A stretch of 64,000 nucleotides of DNA from Pseudaminobacter soli (ex Li et al. 2025). GTDB taxonomy: Bacteria > Pseudomonadota > Alphaproteobacteria > Rhizobiales > Rhizobiaceae. Below the pieces are notes generated by a model. The model was not told the DNA's origin. It searched no databases and saw only the letters and a list, made by a program, of their open reading frames with translations. This document shows positions 61,222 through 64,000 of this stretch, in pieces. How positions within the stretch are numbered: the stretch's first letter is position 1; every line of letters starts with the position of its first letter. The translations under genes were made by a program, and so were the position numbers. Where the stretch lies: the NCBI RefSeq assembly GCF_003012705.1, contig NZ_PXYL01000002.1, positions 434,001-498,000 of the forward strand. The letters are read 5' to 3'.

Positions 61222-62369
61222 AGCCGTCTGCGAGCAATGCCGACATGGAAGCTTGCCCCGTGGATAAGCCCGTCGTCATTGAAATCGTAGTTGGGGTTGT
61301 GGAGGGGCGCGGAGTCCACGCCGTTGCCGAGGAACACGAAACAGCCAGGGACATGAGCAAGAAAACGGGCGAAATCCTCTGAACCGGTCATCGGCTCCGC
61401 CGCTATCGCGATGTTTTCGGAGGTGAAAATCTCTGACGCCGCGGCGAAAGCTTCGTCGACAAGTGTAGCGTCGTTGACCAGGGGCACGAACTCCCGCGTA
61501 TATGTGACCTCGGCTGAAACATTGTGGGCCATTGCCGTCCCTTCCGCGATGATGCGCATCTGGCTTTCGATTGCCGCGCTGACCTCCGGGCGAAAGCTGC
61601 GAGCGTCGCCGAGAATGCGGGCCAGCCCCGGAAGCGCATTGCGCGTGCCGTCGGTGATGAGCTCCGTGACCGAGACGACGCCGATATCGGCGGGGCTGAG
61701 CCGCCGCGACACGATGGTCTGGAGATTGGTCACCAGCGCACAGGCCGCGACCAGCACTTCGTTGCCCGAGTGCGGGCGCGCGGCATGGCCGCCGACGCCC
61801 TTCAGGACGATCTCGAAATTGTCCTCCGCCGACATGATCGGGCCGGGACGGGTCTCGAAATGCCCGGTCGGCAGGCCAGGCATATTGTGGATGCCGTAGA
61901 TTTCATCGAAGGGAAATCGCTGCATCAGGCCATCGTCGAGCATGGCCAGCGCCCCTTTGCCCCATTCCTCGGCAGGCTGGAAAATGAAGCGGACCGTGCC
62001 GTCAAAGCCACCTTCTTCTGCCAGTATCTTGGCCGCGCCGAGCAGCATCGCCGTATGGCCATCATGGCCGCACGCATGCATGACGCCCGGACTCTGGGAT
62101 CGATAGGCTAGGTTACCCTGTTCGGCGATCCTCAGCGCATCCATGTCGGCGCGAAGGGCGATGGCGCGGTTGCCGCTCCCGCACCGCAGCGTTCCGACGA
62201 CGCCCGTTCCGCCAACACCTTCGACGACTTCGTCGAGCCCGAACTCCCGCAACTTCTGCGCCACGAAAGCCGAGGTCCTTTTTTCCTCGAAGCCAAATTC
62301 AGGATGGGCGTGCAGGTCGCGCCGCCAGGCGGTCATTTCCCCAACAAGCGCATTTTTGTCGACGGTCAT
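61209..62369 (-). CDS. M20-family amidohydrolase (hippurate hydrolase/aminoacylase type)
   Basis: This is a dinuclear metallo-amidohydrolase of 386 residues. Metal-ligand motifs are HACGHDGHTAML (Cys100, His102), the glutamate pair PAEEWGKG (134-135), and the C-terminal MTGSEDFARFL. The dimerisation domain lies between, with GGHAARPHSG. It starts at ATG 62369, where AAGGA lies nine bases upstream; another in-frame ATG lies 39 bases earlier. It is co-directional with the diaminopropionate ammonia-lyase gene (about 90 bases apart). This pairing recalls E. coli ygeX-ygeY. It probably frees an amino acid from an N-acyl form. Confidence 0.88.
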   Translation of the reverse strand: MTVDKNALVGEMTAWRRDLHAHPEFGFEEKRTSAFVAQKLREFGLDEVVEGVGGTGVVGTLRCGSGNRAIALRADMDALRIAEQGNLAYRSQSPGVMHACGHDGHTAMLLGAAKILAEEGGFDGTVRFIFQPAEEWGKGALAMLDDGLMQRFPFDEIYGIHNMPGLPTGHFETRPGPIMSAEDNFEIVLKGVGGHAARPHSGNEVLVAACALVTNLQTIVSRRLSPADIGVVSVTELITDGTRNALPGLARILGDARSFRPEVSAAIESQMRIIAEGTAMAHNVSAEVTYTREFVPLVNDATLVDEAFAAASEIFTSENIAIAAEPMTGSEDFARFLAHVPGCFVFLGNGVDSAPLHNPNYDFNDDGLIHGASFHVGIARRRLSAR

Positions 62370-62459
62370 GTCAGCTATCCTTCGTTGCAAGTTGGCGAAC
62401 GACGTCAAGAAGGATATTGGCTCCTGCGACCCGGTCTCCGTCAGCCGTGTGTTCCCTGC

Positions 62460-63674
62460 TCACGCTTCGGCTCCTGCCTCATTCTTCGCCGCCACTGCAG
62501 CAGGAGCGAGCCCGACGATCTCCTGGTATTTGCCCGGATCGGTTGCCCCTTCCGTGTTCACCACGAAGATGCGCGCGTCTGCGTCGATGCGCAGTGCGGC
62601 CTTGATTGCGGGATCGGCGACGGCCTTCACTAGTCCGGCCAGCCCGACACCGCCGCTTTCGCCGGCGACGATGGCCGGGTCGGCGGCGACAGGATTGGCC
62701 AGCCGCCGCATGACCGCGATCGCATCCTCGTCATCGACCGTCATGAACGCATCGGCGACGCGGGAGAGAACACGCCAGGCAACAAGCGAGGGCTCGTAGC
62801 ACTCGAGCATGGCCATGACGGTCGGCTCCCCATGAGCAACCGTCACCGGATGTCCCGCGCGCGCCGTTTCAACGATGCAGGCCGATCGGGCGGGGTCGAC
62901 GACCGTGAAAATGGGGCGGCGGTCGCCCAACTTGATCGCGAGGTGGCCGGCCACCGCCGCGGCAATGCCGCCAACGCCGGACTGGATGAACACATGGGTC
63001 GGCGGTTCCGGCATTTTCCGCAAGGCCTCGCGCACGAGCGCCGTGTAGCCTTGCATCACCAATCCGGGAATGCGCTCGTAGCCTGGCCAGGACGTGTCAG
63101 AGACGATAGTCCAGCCCTTGGCCTCGGCTACGCGGGCGGCCTCCCGGACGGAATCGTCATAGGTGCCATTGACGCGGATCATGTCCGCGCCAAAGCGGGC
63201 AATGGCTGCGACGCGCTCGGCGCTGACGCCGGAATGAACGAAAATTGCCGCTCGCGCGCCGACAAGCTGCGCGCCTTGCGCAACCGACCGGCCGTGGTTG
63301 CCGTCTGTCGCGCAGGCCACCGTCATGGCGCGCGCAACGGCGCGGACCTCAGACGAATGGAGCTCCGTGATATCGACCGTGCGGCCGAGTTCCTTTTCGG
63401 CGTGCTCAAGAACAAGCCGGATCACCGCATAGGCTCCGCCGAGCGCCTTGAAACTTCCCAGCCCAAGGCGATGGCCCTCGTCTTTGACGTGGATCGCGGC
63501 GACGCCGATCTCCGCGGCCAGTCCGGGAAGCGCCACGAGAGGCGTTTCGGCATGATTGTCTCGGAAGGCGAGTTGGCGCTCGACCTCCTCGGCTGAGGCG
63601 ACACCAAGCGTTTCGGCGTCCCTCGGATCGAGTGGTCTGCGGTAGTCGGGAGTGGTGTTGAGCAGAAACATCAT
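62460..63674 (-). CDS. diaminopropionate ammonia-lyase
   Basis: This is a PLP enzyme of the fold-type II class (404 residues). The internal aldimine lysine is Lys76 in GLGSFKALGG, near the position known for the E. coli enzyme. It also has ACATDGNHGRSVA with Asp125, IQSGVGGIAAAVAGHL and GESGGVGLAGL for PLP phosphate binding. It splits 2,3-diaminopropionate to pyruvate and ammonia. Two ATGs (63674, 63671) are adjacent, and GGAGG favours 63671. A divergent Lrp/AsnC-type gene begins about 100 bases away. Confidence 0.9.
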   Translation of the reverse strand: MMFLLNTTPDYRRPLDPRDAETLGVASAEEVERQLAFRDNHAETPLVALPGLAAEIGVAAIHVKDEGHRLGLGSFKALGGAYAVIRLVLEHAEKELGRTVDITELHSSEVRAVARAMTVACATDGNHGRSVAQGAQLVGARAAIFVHSGVSAERVAAIARFGADMIRVNGTYDDSVREAARVAEAKGWTIVSDTSWPGYERIPGLVMQGYTALVREALRKMPEPPTHVFIQSGVGGIAAAVAGHLAIKLGDRRPIFTVVDPARSACIVETARAGHPVTVAHGEPTVMAMLECYEPSLVAWRVLSRVADAFMTVDDEDAIAVMRRLANPVAADPAIVAGESGGVGLAGLVKAVADPAIKAALRIDADARIFVVNTEGATDPGKYQEIVGLAPAAVAAKNEAGAEA

Positions 63675-63681
63675 CGCCTCC

Positions 63682-63700
63682 TTTCAGTTTGCTGCTGAAA
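63682..63700. promoter_or_regulatory. possible operator between ammonia-lyase and Lrp/AsnC genes
   Basis: TTTCAG (63682-63687) and CTGAAA (63695-63700) form a dyad with a 7-base spacer in the 101-base divergent gap, just upstream of the lyase ribosome site. It would suit the adjacent Lrp/AsnC-type regulator. Confidence 0.4.
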
Positions 63701-63775
63701 CTTATTGCACGCAGGGCGAAATGTGCGCTGATAATTGGCGACCGAATTGCAAGTTTGTTTCATTAGAGGTGGTAC

Positions 63776-64000
63776 TTGAGCAAACCCGTTCAGCCGCAAC
63801 TGGATACCTTCGACCGCAAGATTCTGGCCATTCTTCAGAAGGACAACACCACGCCGCAGCGGACCATCGGTGAGGTTGTCAACCTGTCAGCACCTGCCGT
63901 GCAGCGGCGGATCAAGCGGATGGCGGAAGACGGGGTTATCCAAGCGAACGTCGCCGTCCTCGATCCGGTGGCGGTCGGTCAGGCCATCACCATCTTTGTC
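63776..64000 (+). CDS. Lrp/AsnC-family regulator, N-terminal part (cut by window end)
   Basis: The first 75 codons of an Lrp/AsnC regulator are visible. The helix-turn-helix covers about residues 9-57 (DTFDRKILAILQKDN, EVVNLSAPAVQRRIKRMAEDGVI), followed by the start of the RAM domain (VAVGQAITIFV). It begins with TTG 63776, with GAGG six bases upstream. It diverges from the diaminopropionate ammonia-lyase gene and is the likely regulator of the lyase-amidohydrolase pair. The 3' part is outside the window. Confidence 0.88.
   Translation, partial: MSKPVQPQLDTFDRKILAILQKDNTTPQRTIGEVVNLSAPAVQRRIKRMAEDGVIQANVAVLDPVAVGQAITIFV

Overview
The window reads as a high-GC alphaproteobacterial chromosome or megaplasmid, most like the Rhizobiales (Phyllobacteriaceae/Mesorhizobium-like). 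The reasons are the alpha-type pca/pob gene order, the unusually dense set of ABC transporters with ROK, RpiR, IclR, GntR and Lrp regulators, and a palindromic intergenic repeat of the rhizobial type (27550-27598). Species cannot be fixed from sequence alone. No rRNA, tRNA, insertion sequence, phage gene or CRISPR array was seen. Almost everything is uptake and catabolism of plant or soil compounds.

Layout. (1) 2-9163 (+): a protocatechuate/4-hydroxybenzoate operon, pcaD(partial)-pcaC-pcaH-pcaG-pcaB-pobA, followed by a complete branched-chain-amino-acid-type ABC transporter that may import the aromatic substrate. (2) 9203-15903: a sugar-type ABC transporter lacking an ATPase, joined to a PLP transsulfuration-family enzyme and a PfkB kinase, with a divergent RpiR regulator and paired palindromic operators. 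(3) 16178-23111: a probable Amadori-compound (fructosyl-amino acid) locus. One arm has a binding protein, an FAD amine oxidase-like enzyme, a permease and a DMT exporter/importer. The other arm has a FrlB-like deglycase and a FrlD-like kinase, and a GntR/HutC regulator lies beside it. All three promoters carry the same 11-bp palindrome. (4) 23139-26904: an IclR (PcaR-like) regulator divergent from pcaIJF, with a perfect GTTCGCA-A-TGCGAAC operator. Together with region 1 this completes the beta-ketoadipate pathway to succinyl-CoA and acetyl-CoA.

(5) 27076-37384: an Lrp-type regulator, a class V aminotransferase, an XRE-type regulator, and a CocE/NonD-type hydrolase followed by a full oligopeptide-type ABC transporter. 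(6) 37413-44020: a carbohydrate ABC transporter with its ATPase and a SIS-domain sugar isomerase, divergent from a ROK regulator. (7) 44164-48238: a cation/proton antiporter, a 57-residue membrane peptide, an MgtC-family protein and an L,D-transpeptidase. (8) 48470-56920: a MalT-like LuxR regulator, an acetylpolyamine-amidohydrolase-like enzyme and an amide/urea-type ABC transporter. (9) 57166-60475: an ankyrin protein, a dihaem cytochrome c and a PQQ alcohol dehydrogenase. (10) 60627-64000: a GNAT acetyltransferase, an M20 amidohydrolase, a diaminopropionate ammonia-lyase and the start of an Lrp/AsnC regulator.

One theme cuts across regions. In all five operons where a binding-protein gene is followed by other transport genes, a GC-rich stem-loop without a U-tract lies directly after the binding-protein stop codon. 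This suggests a common way of producing more binding protein than membrane components. The most interesting locus is region 3, where two different chemistries for Amadori compounds appear to share one regulon. Next is region 2, whose enzyme pair does not match a pathway I recognise.
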